From the NCBI GenBank assembly GCA_965370045.1, contig CBDUSI010000055.1, forward strand, positions 1-28,017: a stretch of DNA of 28,017 bases. Reading direction: 5' to 3'. The notes under the pieces were generated by a model, which had not been told where the DNA came from, searched no databases, and worked only from the letters and a program-made list of their open reading frames with translations. This DNA comes from CAZONU01 sp965370045 (GTDB lineage: Bacteria; Planctomycetota; SZUA-567; JAKLDR01). This document shows positions 1-7,947 of the stretch, in pieces. Position 1 is the first letter of the stretch. Every line of letters starts with the position of its first letter. The position numbers and the translations under genes were made by a program.

Positions 1-1356
1 GGTGGTCCCCATTTACGCGCCCCTACTGGTCCCCTTTTCAAAGCCCCGCGCCAGCAAAGCGAACCGGAGCGCGATTTCCGCACGCGCGCGCAGCTGTGCA
101 CCTACAGCTCCGATCTGGTGCGCATCGTCGACCGCATCAGCGCCGCGGTCTGGAAGCGCGCGCCGCGGCGCGGGCTGCCGCCGGGACGGCTTTCCGAATT
201 CGCCGCGGGCGTAACCCTCGACGGCCTGGACCTTGGCGAGCTGACCCAGGAGGCCTCCGAAACCGCGCTCTGGAAGCGCTTCTGCGTGGCCCTGATCGAC
301 CGCCGCCGGCTGCCGGAGGATTCACCGGCGCCGCTCACCGCCGCCGACGCCGCGGCGCTGGGTCTGGACCGGTCTTACGTCGTACTGTATGAGCCCGAGC
401 AGGTGCTCGACTGGCGCATCGACCGCGACGGACTGCTGGAGTACGTCAAGCTGGTGAGCGCGCCCTACACGCTTGCCGGGCGCACCGCCACCGAATACCG
501 CGAGGTGAGCCGCGAAGGCATCCACACCTGGACGGTGCTCAGGGAGGAGAACGGCGCCGAAACCGTAGCCGGATCGGGCTTCGCGCCGCTGGCCGAGAGC
601 CTGGCCGCCGCCGGGCGCCTTCCGGTCGCAGTCTGCCAGTTCCGCGCGGTGGACGCCGTGCTGGGACGCTCGCCGCTCGCCGGGGCGCTCGCAGCTGAAC
701 TGCGCGCCTTCCGGCTGCTCTCCGACATCCTCTGGGACATCTACAACGCCGGGCACCCCTGGCTCCTGTGCTGGGTGCGCGACGCGCTCGGCGAGGTCGG
801 CGTGGGGGTAACCAAGTACCTCAAGCTGCATCCCGGCGACGAAAACCTGCCGAAAGAGGACGCCCGCTGGCTGGAAGCCAGCGGCCGGACGCTCGACCAC
901 CAGTTCCGGGCATACGCAGAGGCCCGCCGGGAAATCTGGGAGAAGAGCGGCGTTTCTCCGCGGCGCGGCGCGGGCGGCGACGCTCCCAGCGGCGTCTCGC
1001 TCGCCTGGGAATTCGAGGTCGACGAGGGCCAGACTCTGGCCCGCGTGGCGCAGATGGCCGAGGACTTCGAGTGGGACCTGCTGACTCTGGCCGCGCTGGA
1101 CCTGGACGTTGCTTCGAATTGGGACGAGGCCCGCGCCCTGGTCGAGGTCAGCTACCCCAAGGGCGACTTCGGCCTCAAGAGCCCGGAACGCCTCCTGGAA
1201 CAGGCCCGCGCCGCGCGCGAGTTGTACGGGGAGAACTCAAAGGTCTTCCGTGAGCTTCTCAAGCGCGCCCGAGGCGTGCTTATCGACAACCCCAGCCCGA
1301 AGTTCGAGGAGGAAAGCGACGAGGAGATCGACAGGCTGACCAAGCAGGCAGACTAG
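1..1356 (+). CDS. Phage portal protein, DUF4055-like (5' partial)
   Basis: The reading frame is open from base 1, so the N-terminus is missing; an internal GTG at 118 is probably not the real start. The portal forms the dodecameric DNA-entry ring of the capsid vertex. About 450 residues are visible. The early segment with IVDRI (around residues 45-50) resembles the 'relate to previous domain, then R-x-P' start of DUF4055/portal-like proteins. A segment reading YVVLYEPEQVLDWRID matches the family's position where the polypeptide describes the wing region. A helix-rich C-terminal half ends in an acidic, charged tail. It sits directly upstream of a scaffold-like and a capsid gene, which is the classical portal position. 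Family assignment is from sequence pattern only; a generic portal is more certain than DUF4055. Confidence 0.7.
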   Translation, partial: GGPHLRAPTGPLFKAPRQQSEPERDFRTRAQLCTYSSDLVRIVDRISAAVWKRAPRRGLPPGRLSEFAAGVTLDGLDLGELTQEASETALWKRFCVALIDRRRLPEDSPAPLTAADAAALGLDRSYVVLYEPEQVLDWRIDRDGLLEYVKLVSAPYTLAGRTATEYREVSREGIHTWTVLREENGAETVAGSGFAPLAESLAAAGRLPVAVCQFRAVDAVLGRSPLAGALAAELRAFRLLSDILWDIYNAGHPWLLCWVRDALGEVGVGVTKYLKLHPGDENLPKEDARWLEASGRTLDHQFRAYAEARREIWEKSGVSPRRGAGGDAPSGVSLAWEFEVDEGQTLARVAQMAEDFEWDLLTLAALDLDVASNWDEARALVEVSYPKGDFGLKSPERLLEQARAARELYGENSKVFRELLKRARGVLIDNPSPKFEEESDEEIDRLTKQAD

Positions 1357-1389
1357 CAGGCAGCATCTACGGAAGGAGGAGAAAGCGCA

Positions 1390-2184
1390 ATGACCGAGAG
1401 TGATGATCGGCAGACCGCCGATGGCCGGCTCGCAGAGAGCCGGGAAAAGGAAATCTCTGGAGGCCAGCGTCCGGCCGGGGAAGAGGACGCGCCGCAGAAG
1501 GGCATCGCGGAGGACAAGTCGGCCGAGCGGCTGGCGCCGCAGGTCTCCCGCCAGATCACCGGCGCGGTGAAGCGGCAGGTGGCCAAGGCCCTGGAGGAGG
1601 CGCTCCGGCGCCTGGAGCTGGACGGAATCAGGACGAGTAACGAGGCGTCGAACGCGGGACATTCCGGTTCGGCGGTGCCCGTCCAGCTGCGCAAGCGGAT
1701 CGATGACCTGGAGGAGGAGGTCGGCACCTGGCAGCGCCGGGCCTACCGGGCGCAGATTATCGAGGCTCTCGACCGGCACGAGGTCACACCCGGCGCGCGC
1801 GACCTTTTGGCCGATCGGCTGGCCGCCGAGGCCAACGCCGACGAAGGTGGCGCCCTGTTCATCGACTCCCTCGACGGGGACGTCCCGCTGGAAGATTACC
1901 TTTGCACCTTCCTCGCCGGAAGGCGGGACCTGGTGCGCTCGCGCGTGCGCGGGGGCTCCGGCGCCGCGGCGCGGCGTTCGGCCCCGGCCGATACCGAACC
2001 GCGAGACCTCACCGAACTCCTGCGCGATCCGTCGACCGGCAGGGCCACGCCGGAGCGCGCCGAGCGGTATCGCAAGTCCCATCCGGAGAAATACGCCGAA
2101 CTGCGCGAGCGGGCACGGACCCGCGGCTCGTTCAGCGGCAGTTCGGTGGTGAAAACCAGGCAGTCCGCCGGCGCCGGCCGCTAG
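1390..2184 (+). CDS. Probable phage scaffold / head assembly protein
   Basis: This 264-residue protein starts at an ATG ten bases after AAGGAGG. It is very polar, with an acidic, low-complexity N-terminus (about 1-55), a helical stretch rich in Lys, Glu and Arg (about 55-80), and a second predicted coiled coil around VQLRKRIDDLEEEVGTWQRR. The C-terminus is basic and disordered. I do not recognise a named family. Its place between portal and major capsid protein, its length and its composition are what scaffold proteins show; such proteins guide capsid assembly from inside the prohead and bind capsid with a basic C-terminal tail. No protease motif is visible, so a scaffold-protease fusion is not supported. 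Confidence 0.55.
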   Translation: MTESDDRQTADGRLAESREKEISGGQRPAGEEDAPQKGIAEDKSAERLAPQVSRQITGAVKRQVAKALEEALRRLELDGIRTSNEASNAGHSGSAVPVQLRKRIDDLEEEVGTWQRRAYRAQIIEALDRHEVTPGARDLLADRLAAEANADEGGALFIDSLDGDVPLEDYLCTFLAGRRDLVRSRVRGGSGAAARRSAPADTEPRDLTELLRDPSTGRATPERAERYRKSHPEKYAELRERARTRGSFSGSSVVKTRQSAGAGR

Positions 2185-2229
2185 TCGGCGCGCGGCGAAG
2201 AGTACCGACACTTGAAGGAGAGATGATTC

Positions 2230-3243
2230 ATGGCAGACGTACAGCTAGTCATCGGTGACGTGGCGGTGAACCCGGACCTGGTCCTGGACTACGCCGACGC
2301 CACCTACAACGACCGCATTGCCGAGTTCGCGACGCGCTTCGGCGGGGCCATCGAGGTACTGCCGGCCAGCGACGATGTGAAACCCGGCACCGTGGTCAAC
2401 GCTCCGACGCTCAAGATCGTCGGGACGGCCACCCGGCGGGACCTCACCGCCACCGGCTCGACGGACGCCACCGCCGCCCCGGACAGCGCCCAGCGGCGCT
2501 GCCCGGTGCTGAGTTCCGTGGTCGGGCCGCACATGTTCACCGACGCGGCGGTCCGCAGCTTCAAGCTCAACCCCGAGCAGGTCGCGGCCAAACTCGGCGA
2601 GCAGATGGCCCAGCGGGTGATCGACTACCGGAAGCTCAGGTTGTACGACGCCTTCCGCGGCGCGATCAACGCGGCCACCACCTCGACGCACATCAACGAT
2701 CAGACCGGCGCGAGCCCCGCGACGGCCGAGCTCAATGACGTGCTGACCGCCAAGGAGCTCCTGGGCGACGCGGCCAGCGGGCTGGTCACCATCATCATGC
2801 ACTCCAAGGTCTGGAAGAGCCTGCTCACCGACGCGGGCGGAAGTTCCAGCATCAACAGCGATCAGTTCGCCGACATGGTCTTCGTCCAGGGGGGCATTCC
2901 CGCCCTGGTGGGCATGAACATCGTCATCGACGACCAGGTGCCCACCGTCAGCGTTTCGGCGGGCACGGAGTACTACACGCTGCTCCTGGGCGCCGGCGCG
3001 CTCAAGCTGGCTCCCGCGCCGCGGGTGCCGCTCTTCACCGCCGAGGTGACCATTTCGGACGGGCGCGCGGTAAAGGTCATCACCGAGGACCACTTCGCCG
3101 TGGGCGCCGCGGGCATGGACTACTCTTCGGCCACCATGAACCCGCAGGCCTCCGACCTGTACAACGCCAACAACTGGTCCGAGGCCTTCAGTCACAATCA
3201 CAAGGACCTCAACGCCGCGCTGCTCAAGACCATCGAGAGCTAG
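2230..3243 (+). CDS. Phage major capsid protein (HK97-fold type)
   Basis: This 337-residue protein is preceded by AAGGAG at 2215-2220. The central segment (about residues 185-200) reads VTIIMHSKVWKSL, and about 40 residues later comes a glycine-rich loop and VGMNIVIDDQVP. This 'HSKV...L...G.PVIVDD' arrangement is typical of HK97-fold coat proteins that lack a cleaved N-terminal delta domain. The N-terminal part has TYNDRIAEF and a KPGTVVNAP strand as in related coat proteins. About 400 copies would build the shell. It follows the scaffold-like gene and precedes a strong hairpin, consistent with high separate expression. The exact family is not assigned, but the role is fairly sure. Confidence 0.85.
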   Translation: MADVQLVIGDVAVNPDLVLDYADATYNDRIAEFATRFGGAIEVLPASDDVKPGTVVNAPTLKIVGTATRRDLTATGSTDATAAPDSAQRRCPVLSSVVGPHMFTDAAVRSFKLNPEQVAAKLGEQMAQRVIDYRKLRLYDAFRGAINAATTSTHINDQTGASPATAELNDVLTAKELLGDAASGLVTIIMHSKVWKSLLTDAGGSSSINSDQFADMVFVQGGIPALVGMNIVIDDQVPTVSVSAGTEYYTLLLGAGALKLAPAPRVPLFTAEVTISDGRAVKVITEDHFAVGAAGMDYSSATMNPQASDLYNANNWSEAFSHNHKDLNAALLKTIES

Positions 3244-3261
3244 AGCGGCCACACAAACGCG

Positions 3262-3287
3262 GGGAGGGGACCCTTCGGTCCCCTCCC
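3262..3287 (+). terminator. Strong hairpin after the major capsid gene (attenuator or terminator)
   Basis: A perfect 11-bp inverted repeat, GGGAGGGGACC and GGTCCCCTCCC, encloses a 4-base CTTC loop, starting 18 bases after the capsid stop codon. It is followed by AAACCC rather than a T-run, so it may act as an mRNA stabiliser or partial attenuator instead of a full intrinsic terminator. It would let the capsid message accumulate above that of the downstream genes. Confidence 0.6.
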
Positions 3288-3311
3288 AAACCCGCACCGG
3301 AGGTATCGAAA

Positions 3312-3896
3312 GTGAAGGAAGCAGTCCTGATCTGTAACGGCCCCAGCGCCGAAGAGTACCAGCCGCCCGAAGGCGTCTTCGTCCTGGGGCTCAACGACGC
3401 CTACGCCCGCTGTCGCCTGGACGCCGCGTTCTGTGCGGACTGCCCGCCCTGGATGGCCCGCGAGTGGGCCGCGCTCAAAGGCGTGCGGCGCATCGCGCCC
3501 GCACACAACCCGGCTTTCAAGGCGGAGGAACTTCTCGAATGCGAGGACCTCCTTCGCAAGTACAAGAGTTCCATGCCCTGCGGGCTGAAGTGGCTCGCGG
3601 AACAGGGTTGCACGAAAGTCACCGTGGTCGGTTGCGACGCGCTCGTGGACCTCGGTGAGCCCGGGGCGGCCTATTCGGCCGAACTGCTGGCCGAAGCGCT
3701 GAGCGAGTTCGCGCAGAGCTTCGACGACGGGCTCTTCGTGTATCACAGCGGACGCCCTCACAAAGTCGACGATAAGCTGGCCGAGCGGGCCAAGCGCTGG
3801 AAGCGGGATAGCCACGAGGCCGGGCGCTCCCCCAGCCGGGCCTCGGGCGGCGTGGCCCGGCGCAAGCGCGACGGCAAGAGAAAGAGAGGCAAGTAA
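3312..3896 (+). CDS. DUF115/MptE-like Rossmann protein in phage head module
   Basis: This 194-residue protein has a GTG start placed by GGAGGT at 3299-3304. The N-terminus reads VLICNGPS, then VFVLGLNDAY, then DAAFCAD. This is the signature of the Rossmann-like fold shared by MptE-like/DUF115 (MAF_flag10) proteins and GT42 sialyltransferases, where the glycine-rich turn, a G-x-N strand and a D-x-x-x-x-D strand frame a nucleotide pocket. A second strand, VTVVGCDALVD, follows at about residue 106. The last 40 residues are very basic and disordered. It overlaps the next gene by one base (TAATG). A nucleotide-sugar or pterin-type transferase is possible, but the substrate is unknown. A second such gene lies at 6843-7562. 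Confidence 0.55.
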   Translation: MKEAVLICNGPSAEEYQPPEGVFVLGLNDAYARCRLDAAFCADCPPWMAREWAALKGVRRIAPAHNPAFKAEELLECEDLLRKYKSSMPCGLKWLAEQGCTKVTVVGCDALVDLGEPGAAYSAELLAEALSEFAQSFDDGLFVYHSGRPHKVDDKLAERAKRWKRDSHEAGRSPSRASGGVARRKRDGKRKRGK

Positions 3897-4288
3897 TGGC
3901 ACTGACAGGCGCGCAAACCCAAACCGTCTACGAGGCCTGCGGGCTGCGGGCCCAGGGTGGGACCTACAGGCTGGTCCGCTTCGACGCGTTCTCCAGCGTC
4001 GAGATCGAAGAGAGTTCGCTGACCTGGGACTACTCGAACGTCAAGAGTACCATCGACTCGGCGCTGAGCGGTCTCGGCTCGGACGCTGAGACCCGCCTGG
4101 GAACCTACATCAGCACCTACGACGCCACGGCCACCAGCAGCCTGAAGGTCCGGGGCGAGGTGGAACTCGACCACGAGGTCGAGCACGAGAAGGCCCGGCG
4201 CCGCATCGTGGACATCGGCGGCGTGGAGGCGGCGCCGGTGCGTCACCAGGACGTCCAGGAGACGCGGCAGGGAAGGGTGGTGCGCTAG
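3896..4288 (+). CDS. Phage hypothetical protein, possible head-tail connector
   Basis: This 130-residue protein is not recognised. It starts at the ATG of a TAATG stop/start overlap with the preceding gene, implying translational coupling. The N-terminal half is mixed alpha/beta and the C-terminal half is strongly charged (ELDHEVEHEKARRRIVDIGG). Its position after the capsid gene and before a likely head-closure protein is that of a head-tail connector or adaptor, but no motif confirms it. Confidence 0.5.
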   Translation: MALTGAQTQTVYEACGLRAQGGTYRLVRFDAFSSVEIEESSLTWDYSNVKSTIDSALSGLGSDAETRLGTYISTYDATATSSLKVRGEVELDHEVEHEKARRRIVDIGGVEAAPVRHQDVQETRQGRVVR

Positions 4289-4651
4289 ATGGCCTCCGAG
4301 CGCGACAGCCTTCGCGACACTTACGCAACCGCGGAACTCGCCCGGGCCAGGGCCGCCGACGGCGTCCAGATCAGCTACTCGCACCAGGGCACGAGCCCCG
4401 TCACCCTCTGGACCCGCGTCTCGGACGCGGACGTGGGCACCCCGGAAGCGGAGGGATGCCTCCTGGAGGGCGAGAGCCGCCGGTTCCGCATTCCGCGCCA
4501 GACGGGCTTCAGCGGGGCGGTGAGCGAGAACGACGAGATCGCCTGGGACGGACGGACCTACGTGGCGACCCGCGGCTGGCGGACCGAGCGGCACGACGCG
4601 GTCTACGTGGTGACCGCGATACACGGGCAGGTGCGACGGGCCGAGTTGTAA
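4289..4651 (+). CDS. Probable head-closure / head-tail joining protein
   Basis: This 120-residue protein begins immediately after the upstream stop (TAG then ATG). After a short helix it is predicted to be mostly beta-strand: VTLWTRVSD, then RRFRIPRQTGF, then DEIAWDGRTYVATR, ending in strand VYVVTAIHG. Small beta-barrel proteins with a 'G-D-x-V-x-W/x-G-x-x-Y-x-V' strand pair in this position commonly serve as head-closure (stopper) proteins below the portal and connector. The functional call is from position and strand pattern, not a recognised domain. Confidence 0.5.
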   Translation: MASERDSLRDTYATAELARARAADGVQISYSHQGTSPVTLWTRVSDADVGTPEAEGCLLEGESRRFRIPRQTGFSGAVSENDEIAWDGRTYVATRGWRTERHDAVYVVTAIHGQVRRAEL

Positions 4652-4673
4652 GTCGCGGGAGGGGAGACGAGCT

Positions 4674-4886
4674 ATGCTCTGGGACTTGCAGACCATCAAG
4701 GCCAGCGGCGCAATCGTGGACGTGCGCCCCCATGCCGGCACGCTGAAACCTTGGGGAGAGGGTGATGCGGATATACCCTTTGAAATCCTTCAGCAGGAAA
4801 TGACGCCGGAAGAGGCCGAAGAGTTGCGTGGAAAAGCGCTGGCGTGCGGCGGCGACGGCTTCAATGCTCCGCCGGGAGGTGAATGA
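4674..4886 (+). CDS. Small phage protein of unknown function
   Basis: This 70-residue acidic protein has a good ribosome-binding site, GGGAGGGGAG at 4657-4666, and its stop overlaps the next start (ATGA). The N-terminus is strand-like (IVDVRPHAGTLKPWGEGD) and the C-terminal half contains an acidic helix (MTPEEAEELRGKAL). I do not recognise it. The coupling on both sides argues that it is a real gene. Confidence 0.55.
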   Translation: MLWDLQTIKASGAIVDVRPHAGTLKPWGEGDADIPFEILQQEMTPEEAEELRGKALACGGDGFNAPPGGE

Positions 4887-6556
4887 TGGCGAACCGCTCA
4901 GTGGGTTACGCGGCCGACGGAAGCCCCAAGACCTACACTACCATCGCGGCGGCCTTCGCGGCGGCCAGCAACGGTGATAACCTCCAAGTCTACTACGCCG
5001 ACGCGAATAAGAACCGATTCTGGTACGAGAGTATCAGCGGCGGTACCACCACAGTGGTAGGTATCGAGGGGATGCTGACCGGTCGCCAGGTACGCTTCGT
5101 CAACAACGCCGAGTTCTACGATATGGACGGCGACCTCTCCGGCCAAGCGGTCCAAGTGACGATCCAAAACATCGCGGTCATCATCCCCGATACGGTGAAC
5201 GCGAACGGGATTCGCTACAACGACACCAGCGGCAGCGGCGGCGGGGTCCGGGTGACCAACTGCGTCTTCCGCAACATGCTCAGAGCCGTGCGCTTCCAGG
5301 CCGGCTCGGCCAACGTCTGCCAGGTGGACAATTGTCTCGTGCAGGGAGCGCGCTCTTCCGGATTGCTTACGGATATCGCGGCCTATCTCTACTACAACAC
5401 CGTGATAGGCTGCGACGGCAACGGCATCGTCCTCCAAAGCACCGCATCCACCTGCAAGAATAACGCCAGCCTGTGGAACAGCGGCTCCGACTTCCTGAAT
5501 GCCGGATCGGCCACCTGCTCCAACAATGCCAGCTCCGACGCCACCGCGCCGGGCGCGGACAGCCTCACCAACACATCCGACCCCGACGACCTTGACTTCT
5601 GGGGCGACGAGGCCACCGCCCAGGCCGAGGACTACCGCATCGTCACCAGCTCGGACCTCGACGCGGTGGGCACGCCGGTTGCCGGGCTGAGCGCCGACTG
5701 CGACGGCAACAGCCGCGACGGGAGTAACCCGTCAATTGGCTGGCACGAGGGCACGACAGCCGCCTACGAAATCAGCGCGACCGCCCCGAACGCTCCGGAC
5801 GTCTCCGTCGCGCGCGTGGACGACACGACCGCGCGAGTCACTTTCAGCAACTCGGACCCGGGCGTCACCAACCGGGTCCGCTATGCCACGGTCGGCGACG
5901 GCGGGGACAACTGGTCGGAGGGTGGTTCGCGCTCGGGCGACGGCACCGTGGACGTCTCCGGCCTGACCCCGGGCCAGACCTACTACCTGCTGGGGTTCTC
6001 GGATTCGGCCGGCGCTTACTCCGAGCCGTCCAACGTGGCCATCTACACCGCCGGCTCGGCGTCCGGCGCCACGGGAGCCTACGCGCAGTTCATCAGCGAC
6101 CTGTACGACGAGGTCCGCAACAGCGCGGCCCTGGTCGCGAAGGTGACATCGGGCACCCCCACCGATCACGTCAAGCTGGGCCGCTTCCTGAATATCGACA
6201 CCGACAGCAAGCGCCACGCCGCGCTGATCGCCAACGGCCCGGTGATCTACCTGGAGCCGCGGCCCTACAGCAAGGCGCCGCGCTCGGGGGACCACAATCG
6301 CTGCGAGTTCTCCGCGGTGTTGCAGATATTTGAGGCTTACGACGCGAGCGCGGCGGACACGCTAATAACCGCGCTCAATTTCGTCGAGGCGCTGACCCGG
6401 GAAATCATGGCCGAGAGCGACGGCGCCGGGGCGAGTTGGGCCGCGTGTGGTTGCGACGTGCGCGTCTCCATCGACGGGCCGCGGGAGATCGCCGGCCTGC
6501 GTGACGAACTGGTGACCTCGGTGTCGATAGCCGCCAACTGGACGGAGGAACTCTAG
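4883..6556 (+). CDS. Beta-helix + Fn3 + probable tail-terminator fusion protein
   Basis: This 557-residue protein overlaps its upstream neighbour by ATGA; a second ATG at 4886 sits better behind GGGAGG. Three parts are visible. Residues about 1-290 form repeated N/D/G-rich strands ending in short turns (for example NCVFRNM, NCLVQGA, YYNTVIGC), the pattern of right-handed parallel beta-helix proteins. Residues about 300-392 match a fibronectin type III domain (NAPDVSVARVDDTTARVTF through TPGQTYYLLGFSDSAG). Residues about 395-557 are a compact alpha/beta domain that begins AQFISDLYDEVRNS and ends TSVSIAANWTEEL, resembling tail-terminator/tail-completion proteins. The position between head-closure and tail-tube genes is where a tail terminator is expected. 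The fusion is unusual. Confidence 0.5.
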   Translation: MMANRSVGYAADGSPKTYTTIAAAFAAASNGDNLQVYYADANKNRFWYESISGGTTTVVGIEGMLTGRQVRFVNNAEFYDMDGDLSGQAVQVTIQNIAVIIPDTVNANGIRYNDTSGSGGGVRVTNCVFRNMLRAVRFQAGSANVCQVDNCLVQGARSSGLLTDIAAYLYYNTVIGCDGNGIVLQSTASTCKNNASLWNSGSDFLNAGSATCSNNASSDATAPGADSLTNTSDPDDLDFWGDEATAQAEDYRIVTSSDLDAVGTPVAGLSADCDGNSRDGSNPSIGWHEGTTAAYEISATAPNAPDVSVARVDDTTARVTFSNSDPGVTNRVRYATVGDGGDNWSEGGSRSGDGTVDVSGLTPGQTYYLLGFSDSAGAYSEPSNVAIYTAGSASGATGAYAQFISDLYDEVRNSAALVAKVTSGTPTDHVKLGRFLNIDTDSKRHAALIANGPVIYLEPRPYSKAPRSGDHNRCEFSAVLQIFEAYDASAADTLITALNFVEALTREIMAESDGAGASWAACGCDVRVSIDGPREIAGLRDELVTSVSIAANWTEEL

Positions 6557-6846
6557 TGCTCGGGCCGCTGCCCTCCGATCTGACCATTCGCGGGCTGACC
6601 TTTCGGGTCGAACTGGTCCCCATGATCGACGATGCCGAGCTCGTCGAACCGGCGCAGCTCATCCGCGTGAACCGCGCGCTGGGGCGAGAGGCCCAATGGC
6701 TGGCCTTCGTTCACGAGCTGCTCGAGGCCATCACTGACGCCAATAACGACCTGCTGCCCGATCACGCCAAGCTCTCGGTCCTGGCCGAGCACCTCTTCAC
6801 CGCGCTGAGGTCCGCCGGCCTTCTGAGTGGAGGCGCGGAGAGGTGA
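6556..6846 (+). CDS. Small phage protein with HExxE zincin-like motif
   Basis: This 96-residue protein starts at GTG in a TAGTG overlap with the fusion gene. It contains H53-E54-L-L-E57-A-I followed by H70, in the layout of a small phage-associated family in which strand FRVELVP, a strand with IRV, then an HExxH or HExxE helix and a final helix (LSVLAEHLFTALR) follow one another. Such proteins resemble minimal zinc metallopeptidases, but the second histidine is Glu here, so zinc binding and catalysis are not assured. The gene overlaps the next by GTGA. The family likeness is recalled from pattern and was not searched. Confidence 0.5.
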   Translation: MLGPLPSDLTIRGLTFRVELVPMIDDAELVEPAQLIRVNRALGREAQWLAFVHELLEAITDANNDLLPDHAKLSVLAEHLFTALRSAGLLSGGAER

Positions 6847-7562
6847 ACGGCCGCGCCGTTAACCCCCAGGTCTTCCGCGATCGGGCACGCGGCCGCCCGG
6901 TCTTCGTTCTCGGCGGGGGAGTTTCCCTCCTCGAACAGGATCCGGCCGAGCTGCGCGGCGCGGTGCTGGTGGGAGTCAACCACGCGGCCTGGACGCGAGA
7001 GCGGCTCGGCTTCCCGGAACTCGACTACTGGGTCTTCTACGACGCGGCCCTGGTGCGCGAGGTGAAGGTCGAGGACTACCCCGGCCCGCGCAAGCTGGTC
7101 CTGGCCGGTCCGGCGCGCGCTCTCGGGAAACGCGGCTTCCGCCCGGCGGACCCCTGCCGCGGCGAGGAGGGACGCGAACGCTCCTTCGTCCTGGTCCGCA
7201 GCACCGGGACTGGCCGCGTCTCACCGGACGCCGACGCGCTGGTCATCCAGCGCAGCTCATTGCACGGAGCCCTGCACCTCGCCTGTATCCTGGGCGGGGA
7301 TCCCATCCACGTCCGCGGGCTGGACCTGGCCGCTGCTCCCGACGGGCGCACCCACTGGTTTCAGGCGGCGGGCGACCGGGGACGCTCGCCGCTGCGGGTC
7401 TATCGGCGAATGCAGCCGTTCTTCTTGAGCATCCTGCGCGCCATCCGTGCGAGCGGGGTGCGCGTAACCGTGGGGGAGGGCTCGCCGCTGGCGAAGCGCC
7501 TCCCGACTGACATCGAAGGAGGCAAGGGACTATGCCCCTCTACAGAGACGTTTCGGGTGTGA
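6843..7562 (+). CDS. Second DUF115/MptE-like Rossmann protein in phage tail module
   Basis: This 239-residue protein has a GTG start inside a GTGA overlap. It has the full N-terminal signature: VFVLGGGVSLLEQDP, then AVLVGVNHAAW, then LDYWVFYDAALV. These are the glycine-rich nucleotide loop, the G-x-N strand and the D-Y-x-x-x-x-D strand of DUF115/GT42-like folds. A later HVRGLDLAAAPDGRTHW segment corresponds to the 'G-x-D' strand and following H of this group. It is more complete than the copy at 3312-3896 and lacks that protein's basic tail. The last 31 bases overlap the start of the tail-tube-like gene. Possible roles are glycosylation of virion proteins or a nucleotide-sugar reaction; the substrate cannot be read from sequence. 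Confidence 0.6.
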   Translation: MNGRAVNPQVFRDRARGRPVFVLGGGVSLLEQDPAELRGAVLVGVNHAAWTRERLGFPELDYWVFYDAALVREVKVEDYPGPRKLVLAGPARALGKRGFRPADPCRGEEGRERSFVLVRSTGTGRVSPDADALVIQRSSLHGALHLACILGGDPIHVRGLDLAAAPDGRTHWFQAAGDRGRSPLRVYRRMQPFFLSILRAIRASGVRVTVGEGSPLAKRLPTDIEGGKGLCPSTETFRV

Positions 7563-7936
7563 CTTTCGCGGGCACGGCCGTCGCCCGGGTGACCGGCATT
7601 GAGGTCCGCGAGTCCGGACGGAAGCTGGATCACCGCGCGGACACCGACGGCTACCTGACGCACATCGACGTGGTCGAGAAGTTCGTGGAGGCCACCGTCC
7701 ACACCGACGACCTCCAGGACGCTCTGGACACGTTCTCGCTCGGGCAGTCCGGGGCGCTGGCCTTCACCGCCGAGAGCGCCCAGGCCGCGGGCTCGGACCT
7801 GGCGGTCTCGATAGGCAACGCGGTGCTCGAAGAGATTGCGGCCAGCCCGCGCCACGCCAGCACCGAGTCCGGCGGGCGATTGCGCTTCCGGGCCTACAGC
7901 TCGGATGGCGCGACTTCGCCGCTCTCCGTGAGCTAG
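7532..7936 (+). CDS. Tail-tube-like protein
   Basis: This 134-residue protein starts at an ATG eight bases after GAAGGAGG, inside the end of the previous gene. It is predominantly beta: VTFAGTAVARVTGIEVRES, then VVEKFVEATVHTDD, then SGALAFTAESA, ending FRAYSSDGATSPLSV. The alternation of strands with a central D-x-x-D-A-L loop and the closing 'S-x-DG-x-x-x-PLS' strand resembles small tail-tube proteins of tailed phages, which stack as hexameric rings. Position just before the hub genes agrees. No sheath gene is present, so a non-contractile tail is implied if the call is right. Confidence 0.5.
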   Translation: MPLYRDVSGVTFAGTAVARVTGIEVRESGRKLDHRADTDGYLTHIDVVEKFVEATVHTDDLQDALDTFSLGQSGALAFTAESAQAAGSDLAVSIGNAVLEEIAASPRHASTESGGRLRFRAYSSDGATSPLSVS

Positions 7937-7947
7937 GAGGACAAACG

